A stretch of 64,000 nt of DNA from Meconema thalassinum (Eukaryota; Arthropoda; Insecta; Orthoptera; Tettigoniidae): contig OX336397.1 in assembly GCA_946902985.2 (NCBI GenBank), positions 189,352,813 to 189,416,812 on the forward strand, read 5' to 3'. Every line of letters starts with the position of its first letter. Positions within the stretch are counted from its first letter, which is position 1. Below are positions 39,937 through 53,000 of the stretch, piece by piece. The notes under the pieces were generated by a model. That model saw only the letters and a program-made list of their open reading frames with translations, had not been told where the DNA came from and did not search any database. A program made the translations under genes and the position numbers.

Positions 39937-42900
39937 TATTAATTAATGATATTTAGGGCTAGCTAAACACGTAAATTTAAAGATAAATGTTGGAGATGGC
40001 GCCATCATAGCATAAGACAAATTTTCCCCTGGCTATTAAATGTAAATATTTCTAGTATTTGTAAACAAGTAAATGTCTTGCTTTCCAATAGATTCTTTTG
40101 ATGTTTGATCCTCCCGTAGTCATTTTCGATGTAATTTCTTAGGGCTGCCATACTCTTAGCTTGCTCGTTCTTATTCAAATTTTGTATTAGGACCATGAGA
40201 GCCAATTTACATCTTGATTAGAACTTTTTTTATATTTTCTTTCAGGGCAGAATAGTATCGGACTAGCCGTTTGCAACTCTCATGCTAGGCTAGGGTTCTA
40301 TTCTGAATTATTTATTCGTGATTTTAACATAAGACCGACTTCTCTTTTCTTGCTTAGTTTTGTTATCGATGCATTTTTCTGAGCTGGTTAATGATCGAAC
40401 CTCACCAATCCCGATACCCCTGGTGTATTCCTTGGAATACCCGGTAAGACAGAGTGAGCTTTTGCTGCTTTTGCTTTATTTCATTCCTTCCTTTTTCGCA
40501 AACACCAGCAGTGATTTCCTGTTTTTTCTTTGTTTATGCACTTTGCTTATATTACCTGTAAGTCTGTTCTAGATATATATCTTCCATGATCAACCTAGCG
40601 TCATCTAGCAGCGAATTTCTGAAGTTCCTAAATTTTTCCATGTACAAGAGGACTTCCTTACCAATCTAGCCACCAGATCTCGTCGCTATCGCCAGCTATC
40701 ATCTCCGTGATCAAGAGGACTTCGTCTACATTCCAATCCACCAGGCTTCGCTAGTGACGCCTGCTATCAACTCTTTGAAGACCATTTCATCAAGACTTAA
40801 TTTTTGTAACGTTTGTCATTCTTATGTATATTCCTTTGTCTCCTACCCCCACTCTTTTTCCTTCCCTGGTCCCTCCGCGCTTCGTTGAGCTGGTCTCACT
40901 TGTGCTTCAGTCGTCAAGACCTCCAGTTGGAGCTTAACTAGGGCTCGTCTCCTCTCCTCGAAAGACAAACTTTTGAATCGGATGCCAATTCCAGATCTTA
41001 ACTAACGGTCGCCTGGATCGCCTACTACAGAAATGAGCTAAGTAATATGTTCTTCAACATATTTTAATTGCTTTTAATTAGCTATACGCTTTTAATACCG
41101 TTGTATAGACAGTGAGAAGTTGCTAAATGTTGTGCAATTGCAATCTTCGCGGGATTTTCGATGTCAGGGTTTGTCTATCTAAGACAGCTAATCTTGTAAA
41201 ACGAAGCAGCATTTCTTGTGCATGTTAACTGAGAATGAGCTCTCACACCGTGGGATTCTTATTAAACTAAATACTGTCTATAGTAAACTTAGCTCGTTCC
41301 ACCGCTGGACTTTATTTATCCAATTCAACAGTTATGATTGTTCTGGAATTTTCTACGGCAAACAATTCATCCGCAAGCTAAACATTCGAGTATTTTCCAC
41401 TCACACATGGGAATACTTTTTCTAACCAAGGAATTTCTTTATGAACAGCTAATCAACACCTAATTTGTCTTCCTTCGTGGGAATTCGTCCGCTGCATTCA
41501 ACTATAACCTACAAATTTTTCAACGCAATAGACTCTCTCAAACCAAAATGCAACTAGTTATTTTACACCACCGCAATAACTTTCCGTTTTTTTTTAATTA
41601 TCTGTGCTACAATAGTGAACTTTTCAACCACGTCAATTGACTATAGTGAAACCAGTGCTCGTTCAACTTCTCATCCGCGCCGCGCTCGTCCAAGAAAAAT
41701 ATATAAGGTCAAGAACTTTCTCCACAAAGTTCTTATTTCCTCTTCCACAACCACTCTTTACAAACAAATTAGGTTCATCCTTAAATTTATCTCTATTTCA
41801 ATGAGGCATCGCCAAACCATAGGCGCCTTCCCAACTTTTCTCCATTTATAACTTTTTCACTGTTTAAATATCAGCAGATACAAACTGCCTATTATTCTAT
41901 TTTCTTTTCTTGCCGGTACAGGAATTGTTTATGTTCTAAGTACTCAACTTTTCATTAATCTCGTTGATCCAGGTTTCACGAAAGGGTAACTTGCCCTATT
42001 TATCCTCGTGATCCTGTTTAAACATAGAAGTTCTAGAAACTTCTTCTTAATTTTTCTCTTCAGGTTTCGCAATAAGTGATCTGCCCTTCTTTTATAAATT
42101 GCAATCGTAATTACTGTTTAAACATAAGAAGTTATAGAAACTTCTACTTAATTTCTCTCTCTTTTTGTTTTGTTTTAATTTCATCTTTATTATTTGCTCA
42201 TACTTTTAAGATTCCCACTCAGAAATTCTTAAAGTACACACATTGTACCTGACCTATTGTTTAACTTTGATAACGTTAATTATCTTTAAATTTTCAATTT
42301 GTTAATCTTAGCACCATTTTAAAATCTTATGCAGATTTTAGTGCTTATAAAAGGTTCCAAACCAAAAAATTTTCAATTGCCTAGTGCAACCTTTAAATAA
42401 TTCAGGAAGTCTGAGACATCAATGGTTTAAAAAATCAAATTATACATTTGTTAAATGGATCATATTCTACGCATTGTTAAATGAATCAAACTATATCCTT
42501 TTGCTTCATCATTTTCTATAAAATAAAGATTAGGCAAGATCCTGTCTTCCCCGACCCTTCCTATAGGCTTATATTTAAAAAACTCACAAATCAAATTAAT
42601 AACGGTTCCACTATTTGTTGCATTTGAGCAAGAACTCTTAGTCACAAACTTATTAAAGCCTCTCTTAGCTTTGATAGCTAATTCTAACTAGCCAGTAGGC
42701 AAGTATAACTAGCTCCGCCAGCTTCCTGCTTGTTGAGATTTTCTCTAAACTTGTCGTTCGTTTTCAAAATTTAAGTTTTTCTCATTGTCTAAACTTTTAG
42801 TCGGCGCATGCTGGGTAAAAGCTTAGCCATTCTTAAATGCAACTATTGGTGCTCTTACCAAAATTATTCCCAAGGGTATAATTGCCTCATTGCTACTCTT

Positions 42901-43694
42901 CCTGGAGACATTCGGTCGCTCCTTAGAAATTCTACAATTTCAAGAAATAAAATATCACGGCTAATTCAAATTATTTGCATTCTTCAAAATATTTGTTTAA
43001 AACAAACTCCTTTGAAGGGATACATAGTAAACTCATCATTTATTTCTTTGCCAGACCACCACCCTTCCACATTGTAGACAAATCTTGGCTTGGAAGGGAA
43101 GGTACTATCAACTCTCGCCGGCAAATAGCCCAAGCTCCAGCCGCATTTCCCGTTAGCTACGGCCAGGTTCATACCTACTTTAGGTGTTTCACGGGCTTTG
43201 CAGTGACACTCGTCACTAACTCATTAAAATTTATTTGATTTACTTAGTGTTGAACTCTCGTCCTATTTATCCACACTTGTTCTTCGTTCCGAAACCCACT
43301 TCCCTTTCCTTTTCTCATCTTCCCTTGGGGGTAAGGTTAACTTCTAGCAAAAACCTACCCAACCCCCGAGTGCAGACTTTTGTGCAACACCAGCCCATGA
43401 ATGTGTCGTCCCCCATACTTGTGTGTTAACTGGAAGAGGGTCTCGGAATGGTCATTTGAAACCGGTGGCTCCCGGAAACATTCGGCCGGCGGGCACAGTA
43501 TCTTGCCAAATGCGTATGTAAGAAATGCTATGACAGCAGCCAGGCCTTCCCCACCCGCTGTTGAAATCGGTACATTTTATAAATCTGGCGGTGAGGCATG
43601 GCGCCCTGTCCGTGGCACGGCCTCTGCCTGGCTCCGTTCTATAGGGAGGGCATCCCTCTGTATAATGTTCCTATAATGTTATTCGATTCCGACA
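39937..43694. other. No recognisable gene; one short direct repeat
   Basis: About 3.8 kb of T-rich sequence without a domain-like frame. A diverged direct repeat of about 45 bp (TGTTTAAACATA-GAAGTT-TAGAAACTTCT) occurs at about 42014 and 42114. The part 43080-43680 is richer in GC but shows no supported coding. Confidence 0.5.
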
Positions 43695-43708
43695 TATAAT
43701 ATCCTAGC

Positions 43709-44116
43709 GTAGTTGGTAGCATGCTGAACTTTTATGCCCAAGATCGCGGGTTCAAACCCGGCCAAATTCGTTGGATTTTTTAAGAGCGTTAAAATCCTTC
43801 AGTATGCCTTCCATCGGAGGGGAAGTTAATTAGGCAGGTCCATGTCATAGATTTATGGCATGTAAAAGATCCTACCAGTAACTAAACTTGTGTGAAGCTA
43901 CATTTCTAGGTAAGATTTCGTTGAAATGCTCTATCAAAGTTCCCCGTTTATGACTAGGTGTCAGTGACATCTGGTAGAGAAAGTTGGAAATACTTGAAAT
44001 TGAACGGAGCTTGTAGCTCACCCCATGGGTGTCCGCATTGAAGCTGCTACAGCCTCTGGCGAGCCGAACATATTCTCAGACACTCCCGGCAGTAAAAGCC
44101 ATACACTTAATAATAA
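43709..44116 (+). mobile_element. tRNA-derived SINE, second family, 14-bp duplication
   Basis: Head GTAGTTGGTAGCATGC with box B GGTTCAAACCC near 43749; body contains ATGTCATAGATTTATGGCATG. Flanked by TATAATATCCTAGC at 43695-43708 and 44117-44130. Same family as 55170-55632. Confidence 0.9.
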
Positions 44117-44130
44117 TATAATATCCTAGC

Positions 44131-46120
44131 AACACTCCAGTGAATATTACTAAAACGTTCCTAGTATAAATATAATATTGTGCGCTTATAGGATGTAAGT
44201 CGGTATCTTCGCAAACAAAATATGCATCACATGACGTTGTTTCTATACATTTGGTATACTCAGAGATTACCTGATTCAACAATAGCAACGTTCCATCAAT
44301 GAAGTTTCAATGCCACACAGACATAAATCACAACTCACATGCACAAGCTTGACAACGAATGCCAAGACAAGGACGGGTGAGGCGCAACTATACAAGTAGG
44401 TAGATATTGGTTTCTACTCGTTAATACATGTCTATACACACCCCGGCTCACTGATATATAGAATTAATTGCAGCGGGTAGGGTTAAATAGTAATAAGGTG
44501 GTTGTTTTTTTCCTTTTCTTTTTGTACATGCAATCATTGGCATTTCTGCGTCCCCTTCCCTAGGGCCGCCCCTGCTTTTATTCCATGTTCCAAATCGCTT
44601 TCCCTAAGGGACAATAAAGACAAGGGCAAAGTAATTGGGGCACTAAGGTTTAAGTGGCAGTTTCCGGGAAAGAAGATGCCAATAAAGGGATAAAGTTTTA
44701 CTGTGGTATTTAAGTGGCAATAAGTGGGAAGTCAGAAGCAATAAAAATCAACAGTTCACGGCATATTCATAGCTGCTTAGTGAGAATAAATGGCTCAAAA
44801 GGCACAAAGTGGTTTTATCCGACCTGGCTGCAGAATAACTTGCCACGTGAGATAAAATACATGCGATGGTGGACGATGCAGTTACTCTATGAAATGAAAC
44901 AGTAGGCTATAAAGAAGGAAATTATAATTCTACCATTTCACCCAATTTAGATGAAAACTTAGTGGCGAGGAGGGACACGGTTGAACTGAGTGAAACAGCT
45001 TGTCCAAGCTGCAAACACGATAACCAATATCGTCAGACAGTGGCATAGAGGAAAGTTCTGGACTGGGCTTAATTTGTGTATCATAGAGAGTTTGGATTTT
45101 ATTGAGAAGGAATAATGCCGTTGTGCTGAAAATAGTTTATTATTCAGACACGTAACCAATATTTTTGTTCCGTTTGAGATAAATATCAAAAACATGACCG
45201 GTTTGTAACATTTTGGGATAATTTGGTCGCATGTACACCCTGTTGTTCTGTGCCAGTAAAAGTCGAGTGTTATTAGGCCTACAGGATATACGGACATAAT
45301 GCGTGTTCACATTTTATTGCACCCCATTCAGAGGTTAAAAGCATTGTCAGAGGTGCTTCTATCAACATACCACCAGTGATTATACCGGTACCAAATATAT
45401 ACGGCACGGTAATGGTAGTATTACATGGCTCTATTTAAGTTATTTTTAGTTTTCGAAGGTGGTAGGCCTCTGGTACCTTATCCTGCCTTTGTTAATAGGG
45501 TAACCTATTAGATACCCTGTAGAAGAATTACTATCATAGGCCATGTGAAACTAACTTCACATTATTTAGGCCATATGGCGGTGAACATGCACAACAATTT
45601 TATACCCATAGCTACTGTGCTTCTATATAGTCCCTTGTGTAATTTTAGATACATGCACACTTCAATGGCTTATATTTATTTAAAACATTGTTCAAGAAAT
45701 CTAAGCTAAATGCATAAATTTATCTTTATTGAGAACGTGTTTTTTAGCATTAACACCATCCTATTGTGCTTCCATTCACCTCCACTCCCCAGCCATTAGT
45801 GTGCTCGTGTGTTTTATTTCCAAATACCAGTAGTGTCAACGGACACAGTTCATCCAACCACCCCCACTCTATTTCCGACATTAGGTCTCAGGGTTCTCTG
45901 TGATTCAGACAATGCTGGAAAAAGTTTCACGTCACACAATGTTGAAACACTTATACTGTGTTGGTACCGGTACCTACTTTTTCTTTTCACCTTTAAAACC
46001 AGTTTTATTGGACTCCTGTACTTGAATGGCTTTTGGAAAGGGCAGTTCTTAAGGATTAAAAACTAAATAAATTAATAAAAAGAATGAATTAATAAAAGAT
46101 GCGAGAACATTTCAACATCT
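44131..46120. other. No recognisable gene
   Basis: About 2 kb. Several frames of 60-110 codons occur but lack recognisable motifs or splice support. I see nothing to annotate. Confidence 0.45.
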
Positions 46121-46494
46121 ATGAGGAAAAGACGACTAACTTTCTATGGACACTTGAGAAGAATGGGACTGGAACGCCTAGCAAATAAAATCCTCATATT
46201 TCAGGAAAGGAGAATGACTCAAGCACCATGGTTGAAAGAAGTTTATCAGGATTTTCAAAAATGTGGCATTGAGGAGGGAGATATTGCCAACAGAAAGTGT
46301 TCAGAAGGAAAATTGCAGAGGTGACAGATCTGTCCGTAGAGAAACTCAAGAGAACTGGGAGGGTGTTCTCGGTCGAGGAACGAGCAAGAGTGAGCCATTA
46401 CATGAAACAGTATTGGCGTAACAGGAGAGAACATCAACAGTCAAGGAAGTTGTGTACAGTAATCGTAACCCATAGGAGGTTGAAACGATCCTAA
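46121..46494 (+). pseudogene. LINE ORF2 C-terminal fragment
   Basis: Encodes RRLTFYGHLRRM, typical of the C-terminal part of RTE/CR1-like ORF2, then after a frameshift near 46297 HYMKQYWRNRREH, which also ends the LINE at 62717-63147 (HMKSYWARRKAHN). 5'-truncated. Confidence 0.65.
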
Positions 46495-46834
46495 ATAAAT
46501 AAATAAATCATAAAAGATGCTTAATTCCTATTATTTTGTAGCTATTCCTTACCGGTAGCTTCAAAATACATGAGCTACCACAGTATTCTCAACATGTTAA
46601 TGGGTATGAGATAAAACCTGTCCGATTCTTCAGTGGTCAATTGAGAACCTCCTTTACCTACAAGGCCATATACTATTGTTGTAAATACATAAGCCTTACA
46701 TTGATCATAAGAATCATTCTATACAGCATGTATGAAAACTTACTAAATCTGCTGTTGATTATTCTGTGCAATAAGGTCAAGCATGTGGATTGGGTATCAG
46801 TTCAGAGCACAGCCCACAAACAAAGAGACAACTG

Positions 46835-47164
46835 CATCACATGCTAAAACAATACTGTAATAGATCACCAGCTGTAGCTATAGGGTGTACATCACATGCT
46901 ATAACAATACCGTAATAGATCACCAGCTGTAGCTATAGGGTGTAAATCACATGCTCTAACAATACTGTAATAGATCACCAGCTGTAGCTATAGGGTGTAC
47001 ATCACATGCTATAACAATACTGTAATAGATAACCAGCTGTAGCTATAGGGTGTACATCACATGCTATAACAATACTGTAATAGATCACCAGCTGTAGCTA
47101 TAGGGTGTACATCACATGCTATAACAATACTGTAATAGATCACCAACTGTAGCTACAGGGTGTA
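46835..47164. repeat. 55-bp minisatellite, six copies
   Basis: Unit starts CATCACATGCTATAACAATA and includes CACCAGCTGTAGCTATAGGG. Starts at 46835, 46890, 46945, 47000, 47055 and 47110: exactly 55 bp each. Few SNPs between units. Confidence 0.95.
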
Positions 47165-47464
47165 CATTCACACATTCCTTTCTTGTCATTGTGGAAAGCA
47201 TTTTTCATAGATAGTCAATGGAGGACAATATTGTGACAACAATTTCAGGAACTATCAGGGCCTCCAGAATAACAACTAGTTGACAATAATCATCACATAC
47301 TTTAATTTTATTTTTATTAAGTAATGCATTAGCACGTTTTACTTTCTTCAGTTTCTGCTGCTCAACATTTCATATTCGAATTATTCTTTCATTTTTCATT
47401 TTGCCCATTGTCCTTTGTGTTGTTGTCAGAGGCTCATCCAAAGCTACCTCCAACAATAACACAT
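47165..47464. other. No recognisable gene
   Basis: 300 bp between a minisatellite and the start of a LINE; nothing recognised. Confidence 0.4.
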
Positions 47465-50400
47465 GTTAGAAAATAACCTGTAACCCCTAAAGGGTGCGTC
47501 CCCAGGTGGCGGATGGGGGGGGGGGGCTGCAATGTTCAGCAGGGTTGGTTCAAATACCCTCCAATGGAACCCGCGGACCAACAGGTAGCCCCATTCCTGG
47601 GGGCTTTACAATGCTGGGACACCCTCTGTCCAGGGGTCATAAATGTGGAGGGCCCTGCACTGGGTTATGAGTGAAGACCTCAACGCTACCTGCAGTGGAG
47701 AAGGAGTCCTTCGGTATAGTGTAGTTGGCGGAAGAGGCAATCCAGTACTCGGATTTGTAATGAGTAAAAGATATGTGCCCATATAATGGACACATATCAG
47801 AATATAGCGTCTGTACTCGTGGGGAGCGGCTACAACAGGCGTCTGTTCTCCATGTTAGGAGTGGCCTATCAATGTGCTGGCAGTAGCTCTAAAATGTCTT
47901 TGGGTGCGGCGAACCCATCATACAAATAGCCTAAATATGATAGTGTGTGAGTCTAGGCCTCGGAAACTGCTAGGGCGCCCCCTGGAGGCGACGCGCAGCT
48001 CTTGGCGTCTGGGAGAGCTGTGAGAAGTGGGCTACCAGAGAATATTAAGACCGCCACAAAGATTGCGACCATAAATGTCCTGACCCTTACTGGTAAGGCT
48101 GAGGAACTAATTGAGTACATGGAAAAGAATGATATTGCACTGAAGGTTCTGAGTGAAACCAAGTGGCGAGGAAAGGGGGCAGAAGAAACAGAGTAAAGGA
48201 TTCCAATTGTATTGGAGTGGTGGTAGTAACAGTAAAAATTGTGTTGCCATGATTCTAAGGAATGATCTTGTCCAGTATGTTGAGAAAGTAAATCAGGTTA
48301 ATGACCGAATAATAAAAATTAGACTTGGCCTCAAAAGTGGGGTTAAAGATATCATTCAGGTCTATGCACCCCAGACAGGGAATGTGGAAGAGAGTCAAGA
48401 GGATTTATTGGGGGAACTAGAGGGGTGCATTGACGAAAAGGAAGTGGTAATAATGGGAGATCTAAATGCCCACATTAGAACAGACAAGGATTGGATGAAA
48501 TAATTGGTCCATTCAGTTATGGAAACAAAAATGCTGAAGGAGGGCTTTTAATAGCATTTTGTGAGAAAAATTAACTAATTGTAGGAAACACTTGGTTCAG
48601 AAAGAAAAATAGCCAAAAATAACTCGGTATGGATGGGGAGAACGCAAAACGAAAACCATGATAGATCTCTTCCTTATTGAGAAAGAAAAACGCCGGCAAC
48701 TAATTGATGTCACAGCTATGCCTAGAGAGGATTTTGAAGATGATCATACGATTGTAGTAGCTAAATTAAGGCTTGGAAAAATTGTCCAATTAAAGGACAC
48801 AAGAGAAAGAAAAATAAAGATATGGCGAATAAAAGAGAAGGAAATACAGGAAAATTTCCAAGACAGTCTAAAGAAATTGCTCCCATTAGACGAGGTAGGA
48901 AATGTGGAAGAATGGGCTAAGTTCGAAAAAAGAATCGTCCACTGTGCTGAAGATCAATGTGGTAGGGTATCTGGTAAAAGGAAGGACAAGGAGACTCCTT
49001 GGTGGAATAACAGAGTAAAAGAGGCAGTGAAAGAAAAAAAAGGCCTGGAGGAAGTGGATAGTAGGCAACAAGGATGAGAATAAAGAAAAGTACCAAGCGG
49101 CAAAGAAAAAATGTCAGAAGATGGTGCAAGAAGAGGAAAGGAAGTGCTGGGAAAACTTCACAGAAACTTTGCAGGAAGAAGCTAAGGGAACCCAAAGGTG
49201 TTTTATGGATTGGTTAGGAACAAAGTGAAAAGCAGAGAAGAAACAAAATTTGTGAAGACTGAGACAGGATGGGATTTGACACAAAAAGAAGAAATACTGA
49301 CACTATGGGAATACTATTTTGACAAATTAATGAACGTCAAATCCAAAGTATTGATAGAGGAAAGAAAGGAGTAGAAATTCAAGGTGAAGATATAACAATG
49401 TTAGAGATAGAAAGTGCCATAAAGACGGTGAAGAGTGGGAAAGCAACAGGAGTGGATGAGCTAGCTATAGAGATGATTAAGGCAGCTGGACCCATAGGGA
49501 TGCAATGGTTGTACCGATTGTTACGGGTGATATGGAAAATTAAGGAAGTACCAGATGAGTGCGGTGAAGGTCTAATAATTCCGGTCTTCAAGAAGGGAGA
49601 TAAAAAAAAGACTGTAACTGCCGAGGAATCACCCTCATCTCACATGAGGCAAAGGAATTTGAACGGATACTCGAGGGACGACTGAGGATGGTTGTAGAAA
49701 AGGAAATGGAGGAAGAACAACATGGATTTCGAAGAGACAGATAAACTTTTGATCTTATTATTACAATGAAGAATGTGATGGAGAAAAGGTGGGAATACAG
49801 AAAGGATTTGATGAGATATTGTGAAGGCATATGATAGTGTTCCAAGACAAACGGTTTGGGATGCATTGAAAAGGAAGAAAGTAGGTAGAGCTGAAGTGAA
49901 AATGATTAAATCCATGTATCGTCAGTCTGTCAGTAGCGTGAAGGCCAAGATTGGATAAACATACTGGTTCAATGTAGAAACAGGTCTCCGACAAGGGAGT
50001 GTATTGTCCCCCTTACTTTTCCTCACTGTCATGGATGGAATCCCTAAACGAGTGAAGCTGAAAATGGGAAGTAAAGGGACGAAGGCCTTACTATTCGCTG
50101 ATGACATAGTGATATGGGGGGACGATGAATTGGAAGTCCAAGAACAAGTAAATGTTTGGAACCAGGAGATAGAAGAGCATGGAATGAAAATCAGTGTGGA
50201 GAAGAGTCAGACGATGGTGATGCCAAGAAATGTGCGAGATGGTAGGGGGAATATTTCAGTAGATGGAAAACCATTCCAAGTTGTGAAAAGCTTCAAATAC
50301 TTAGGGTGTGTCCTAACAGACGATGGAAGGATAAGTGAGGAAGTTGGTAAGAGGATCCAACAAGCAATTGCGTTTTACCAGAGTGTGAGGGGTCTGTTGT

Positions 50401-50877
50401 GGAACCAGGAAGTTCCCGAGAAATGTAAATGAATATTACACACCTGTATTGACGTATGCAGCAGGCACGTGGACAACAACTAAACGGGAGGAAAGTAGAA
50501 TCCAGGCAGCAGAGAAGAAGTTCCTTAGAGGTATAATTGGAAAGACCCGCAGAGACAAGGAAATTAGGGAGAAAACAGGATTCCCAAAAGTTAGAAGACA
50601 AAATCGAGATCAGTAAGCTAAAATGGTACGGACATATGATGCGAATTGGGGAAGACCGAGTCCCGAAGCGATTATTTATTGAGAGAGTCACGGGAAGGCG
50701 CCAAAGGGGAAGCTCGAGGATGAGGTGGATGGATGCAGTGAGGGAGAGCGTTGAGAAAAGAGGAGTGAGAGTGGAGGATGTATTGGAATAGGGACAAGAA
50801 TGGTGGAGATACAGGGTCCTTGATTCACACCCCAACCCAGATCACTGAAACCTGGAAATGAAGAAGAAGAAGAAGAA
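47465..50877 (+). mobile_element. Near full-length APE-type LINE, inactivated
   Basis: A GC-rich 5' region (47465-48000) is followed by an ORF2 broken by several frameshifts and a GAAGAAGAAGAAGAA 3' tail at 50862-50877. Domains in order: APE endonuclease, linker with ETPWWN, reverse transcriptase, C-terminal domain. The ordering and tail fit the RTE/CR1-like group; the clade is not settled. Confidence 0.85.
48055..50791 (+). pseudogene. LINE ORF2: endonuclease and reverse transcriptase
   Basis: Endonuclease pieces: IATINVLTLTGKAEEL, LSETKWRG, then after a frameshift near 48193 VYAPQTGN and the catalytic MGDLNAH at about 48455. The linker continues at 48658-49077. RT pieces: SGKATGVDELAIEMIKAAG, GLIIPVFKKGDKK, then frameshifts at 49610-49960, GLRQGSVLSPLLF, the catalytic LFADDIVIW at about 50090, FKYLGC, and a C-terminal part with KLKWYGHMMRIG and RRQRGSSRMRW. 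At least five frame breaks. Confidence 0.85.
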
Positions 50878-51236
50878 TTAATACTACTGACACAACGTAA
50901 CAGAAGAATATATTTAAAATTAACAGTCGAGGGAGTATTTTTGTGGTAGTGATAAGTAGTAAAATGTACGTAACGTCCAGGTCATATTCCCCCGAAGATA
51001 ATGAAAAAAATACTAACGAATTAAAAAAATGATTTGAAAGAGGAGTAAGTGAAATACAAGACGCTGCTTATATATCATTGGCTGTTAGAAAAGTAAAGAG
51101 CAATCGTCTTTTACCGCATAGCATTGTAGGAAATTAATTGGAGCACTTTGGAAACCCTCGACTGTCCCCAGTTTCTGAGTGAGCAATAGTCTCATTTTTC
51201 GCCACATAACGTTGTTAGATATTTCGTCTGTGTGCC

Positions 51237-51450
51237 AAATGGCCTAAATCTAGAGAATAGAGAGGGATGTTTGAAATTTCAAGTGGACAGTGTTACTTGT
51301 CAGGTTCTGAGGGTTAAATACATAACCATCGGTTCAAATCGGTGAAACGGTGTTAGAGCCAAAGGGCCTAAATGAAGGGATTGGAGAGGGCTACCTAAAA
51401 TTAAAGTTGCCAAGAACCTTCAGGGGGGTGAGCACTACAACCCTAAACTA
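51237..51450. repeat. Diverged tandem pair, period about 121 bp
   Basis: GCCAAATGGCCTAAATCTAG at about 51235 and GCCAAAGGGCCTAAATGAAG at about 51356, each followed by GAGAGGG and AAATT-AAGT. A short GGTTAAACGGTGT echo follows. Confidence 0.6.
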
Positions 51451-51481
51451 TTGCAATGCAATCGGTTAAACGGTGTCGGAC

Positions 51482-51970
51482 TCTATTAATCTCGGACAGA
51501 CATAAGTTTTCTCAGAACTTCAGCCCTTGGACTGAGCTTCTCAGCTACTGAATATGCAGCACCAGTTTGGCTTTCTTCTCCACATTCCAAAGAGGTCCAG
51601 AGACAGCGTTTTGAGGGGAGTAACAGACCTCGAATTCTCACAAGAAGCTGCCCGTCTGCAGATTTGGAAGACAGAAATCAAAGACCCAAATATTCCTCTA
51701 TCAGAAAAAATGGCACCTGGTCACAACTTGCCATATGGAACTTGGAAATCATTGAACAGGCTGAGGCCGGGTTTTCATGCTGCAAGAACAATCTAAAGAA
51801 ATGGAACATGCTCGTCAACAATGATGAGTTCTGCGATTGCAGCATGTTAAAAGATCCAGAACACCTGCTGATCTGCCCCTTGATGGAGGACATATGTTCA
51901 AAATACGATCTTATGGCTGCAAATACTAATGCTGTAACTGTTGCTACTTACTGGCAAAATACAATTTGAT
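51482..51970 (+). pseudogene. LINE ORF2 C-terminal fragment
   Basis: Encodes SFSATEYAAPVW, then after a frameshift AGFSCCKNNLKKWNM and CDCSMLKDPEHLLICP, the pattern (EY-APVW, RxG...NL-KW, C-C...HLL-CP) found at the end of many non-LTR ORF2 proteins. 5'-truncated. Confidence 0.7.
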
Positions 51971-52224
51971 TCGACACGGAAAATAAAATATATAAATAAA
52001 TGAGAAGTCAAGTGAAAGTTTTGTGCGTAGGGAAATAACTTTACCGCTGAAGAAGACCACATTATGGCCGAAACTCGCACATTTTATTAACTAATGCATA
52101 TTAATTTATTATTATTGACTTATTCATTAAATGTTAAATGGTATTCATTATAATTCAAATCGTCTGCAAGGAAAGTTATTAGTCTCATGCAGATTAAGTT
52201 GAAACACCTGTTACAGTTGGGTAC

Positions 52225-53000
52225 AATCGTGCTGGCCGACTTGGAAACCATTAATTTCGAATCCTTAAAAAAGCTAAGGAATATGGTAAGAAAGTAAATA
52301 TTAATAAAACAAAAGTTTTGATGTTTAGTCGAAACCCACGTCCATTGCACGTGATGATCAGAGTTGAGCCTGTACAACAAGTTGCACAGTTCAAATATCT
52401 GGGCAGGATCATAGCAGAAAATCTTCAGTGTCACACTGAAATAAAAACACGAATAGCAATAGCAAAGCAAGCCTTCTGAGATAAACAGTCCCTTCTTTCT
52501 CAGATAACAATGTCCCTCAGCTTACGATAAAGAATAATGAAATCTTATGTTTGGTCTGTTGCGTTGTTTTGTGCAGAGACCTGGACGTTAACCAAGAGTG
52601 ATATTAAGAGGCTAGAAACATTTGAGATGTAGTGTTGGCGTCGGCTACAATGGATAACTTGGAATGAGAAGAAGACTTACACGGAGGTATTGAACATTGT
52701 TGAAGAAAAGGGACGGCTGATGAGTCAGATTAGGAAGAGACAACTTATGTGGTTGGGACATAGGCTTCGACAAAAGAATGTTTTATCGGAAATATTGGAA
52801 GGTAAAATACCAGGAAAACGCTCTCGTGGAAGACCAAGAACGACATGGTGACATTTCTTGTGAACTCAGGATGCAGGAGCTATGCAGACGCCAAACGTAC
52901 TGCACAGGATCGACCCAGTTGGAGAAGACTCGTCGCAGGGGCAAACCAGTCATCAGACTGAATTACTCTAAGAAGAACTTTATTTTCTAGATTATCTCAA
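52225..53000 (+). pseudogene. LINE reverse transcriptase, C-terminal half
   Basis: Several stops, but FKYLGRIIAEN, EIKTRIAIAKQAF, MKSYVWSVALFCAETWT, WRRLQWITWNEKKTYTEVL and GKRSRGRPRTTW are clear. These are the thumb and C-terminal segments of RTE-like ORF2. The catalytic YxDD box is upstream of the fragment and missing. Confidence 0.75.

Noticed and set aside
40360..40572. Short frames with hydrophobic stretches in 40-43 kb
   Set aside because: T-rich composition gives Leu/Phe-rich frames; no start context, splice or domain support.
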